5,135 nt of DNA. Origin: Parcubacteria group bacterium CG11_big_fil_rev_8_21_14_0_20_39_22. Lineage in GTDB: Bacteria > Patescibacteriota > Minisyncoccia > Phycocordibacterales > GCA-002787175. The notes under the pieces were generated by a model, which saw nothing but the letters and a program-made list of their open reading frames with translations, was not told the DNA's origin and made no database searches. The position numbers and the translations under genes were made by a program. Positions 4,502 through 5,135 of the stretch are shown in pieces (within the stretch, counting starts at the first letter, position 1; every line of letters starts with the position of its first letter). The stretch spans positions 1 through 5,135 of the forward strand of contig PCWC01000044.1 in NCBI GenBank assembly GCA_002787175.1. Reading direction: 5' to 3'.

Positions 4502-4720
4502 CGTAATAGCTGTTAGGTTTTAGGTGTTAGGAAGAAGGTATGTTAGGAACAGAATAGGTGATAGGTTTTAGCTTTTAGGTGTTAGCCCCGATGGTCGGGA
4601 GCAGGCGGGCTTTTAGTAACAAAATATAACAAATCAATCTTAACAACTACCAGATACAACCTAAAAGCTTTCATCCCCATCTTCTATCCTCCTAAAAGCT
4701 AACAACTAAAAACTATCTAA
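4502..4720. repeat. Repeat-rich spacer between gatC and gatA
   Basis: Degenerate repeat words fill these 219 bases: GGTTTTAGGTGTTAGGAAGA (4516-4535), TAGCTTTTAGG (4569-4579), and the inverted forms ACCTAAAAGCT (4659-4669) and CCTAAAAGCTAACAACTA (4691-4708). The inverted copies could pair in the mRNA. A GC-rich hairpin CCCGA-TGG-TCGGG (4587-4599) is embedded. No gene and no convincing promoter for gatA were seen. Confidence 0.6.
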
Positions 4721-5017
4721 TTAAAGTATTTTCTTAACCTTTACATACCCATCTTTTGAATCCGGAGCTTCCGAAATAATCTTGTCCGTATACATAGCCG
4801 ACTCATCGGAATCCTCATCATCTCTCATTTCATTTATGTTATCAAATCCTTGAGATGAAAAATCACCCTTAAAATCGCCCTTTGGGACATCCTTAATATC
4901 GGCAACATATTCAAGGATTGAATCGATATCTTTTCGCAAAGATTCTTTCTCTTCCTCCTTGATTTCAAGCCGAGCCAAGTTGGCAAGATTTTCTATGTCT
5001 TTTTTCTCTATAGCCAT
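4721..5017 (-). CDS. gatC: Asp-tRNA(Asn)/Glu-tRNA(Gln) amidotransferase subunit C
   Basis: The 98-residue product has the usual GatC length of about 95. The N-terminal half is the conserved helical segment, DIENLANLARLEIKEEEKES (7-26) and ILEYVADIKDVP (34-45). The second half has NEMRDDE and the closing pattern ISEAPDSKDGYVKVKKIL, matching the family's aP...dgy..VpkiL ending. GatC is a small belt-like subunit that wraps and stabilises the GatA-GatB interface; it has no catalytic residues. It is the first gene of the minus-strand run, with gatA next. The ATG at 5017-5015 follows TATAAT by 8 nt, so the mRNA leader should be only a base or two, with no Shine-Dalgarno sequence. A possible divergent gene begins 93 nt upstream. 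Confidence 0.93.
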   Translation of the reverse strand: MAIEKKDIENLANLARLEIKEEEKESLRKDIDSILEYVADIKDVPKGDFKGDFSSQGFDNINEMRDDEDSDESAMYTDKIISEAPDSKDGYVKVKKIL

Positions 5018-5025
5018 TAAAAGTG

Positions 5026-5054
5026 ATTATATAGCTGTTGGCTTTTAGCTGCAA
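5026..5054 (-). promoter_or_regulatory. Promoter of gatC
   Basis: A perfect TATAAT (5031-5026) has TTGCAG (5054-5049) 17 bases upstream as a partial -35. The predicted start site lies 1-2 nt before the gatC ATG. A CTAAAAGC repeat word sits in the spacer between the two boxes. Confidence 0.6.
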
Positions 5055-5109
5055 GCGAAAGATACCCGAGTTCAAGAAATAATTGCAACATCTCTAGTAA
5101 TATAGAGAT

Positions 5110-5135
5110 ATGGCAAAATCATCAAAAAAATCCGA
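5110..5135 (+). CDS. Possible start of a divergent gene, cut by the window end
   Basis: Only eight codons are visible (MAKSSKKS...), so no product can be named. The case for a gene is positional: the frame is open to the window end, and TAATAT (5098-5103), a 4/6 match to the -10 consensus, lies 6 nt before the ATG, the same spacing seen before other starts here. It would be transcribed away from gatC. Confidence 0.4.

Noticed and set aside
4585..4611. GC-rich hairpin in the gatC-gatA spacer as a terminator
   Set aside because: The five-pair stem has no U-run after it on the minus strand, and termination here would cut off gatA, which has no visible promoter.
1..5135. CRISPR array or transposon ends
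   Set aside because: No regularly spaced direct repeats, transposase gene or target-site duplications were seen. The repeats present are irregular intergenic words.

Overview
This AT-rich window looks like a chromosome piece from a candidate-phyla-radiation (Patescibacteria, most likely Parcubacteria-like) bacterium. That placement is an inference from several signs: tiny, largely Shine-Dalgarno-free genes; degenerate intergenic repeat words; a short AbrB-type swapped-hairpin protein; divergent tRNAs without an encoded CCA; and the gatC/gatA pair that such bacteria use for indirect Gln-tRNA (and possibly Asn-tRNA) synthesis. TGA and TAG both act as ordinary stops and Trp is TGG, so nothing suggests a recoded UGA. 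Apart from a possible short partial gene at the right edge, every gene I can support lies on the minus strand.

Right to left (the direction of transcription): gatC (4721-5017) and gatA (3077-4501), separated by a repeat-rich 219 bp spacer; a membrane-anchored protein with a HEPN-like R-x4-H motif (2302-2880, GTG start); a 329 bp gene-free stretch with GC-rich palindromes and pyrimidine tracts (1973-2301); an initiator tRNA-CAU (1872-1942); a gene with an N-terminal helix-turn-helix and one LAGLIDADG-like motif (1098-1793); a second tRNA-CAU (1034-1107); a 65-residue AbrB-like DNA-binding protein (741-938); and a broken two-motif LAGLIDADG endonuclease gene (about 77-703).

Three patterns stand out. 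(1) Both tRNAs carry the same paired change in the tertiary core, A18 for G18 and G55 for U55, which suggests a lineage-wide remodelling of the D-loop/T-loop contact. (2) The layout tRNA-CAU, then a long perfect palindrome, then TGnTATAAT, then a start codon 6-7 nt further on occurs twice; four genes in all have a perfect TATAAT 6-8 nt before the start, which predicts leaderless or nearly leaderless mRNAs. (3) The HTH-LAGLIDADG gene runs into the downstream tRNA, and its TAG stop is that tRNA's own U8-A9-G10. RNase P cleavage would therefore remove the stop from a shared transcript.

The 700-2000 region looks like accessory DNA assembled around two tRNA genes, with one live and one decayed LAGLIDADG-type gene and a small regulator. 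The gatC-gatA end is housekeeping. gatB is not in the window.
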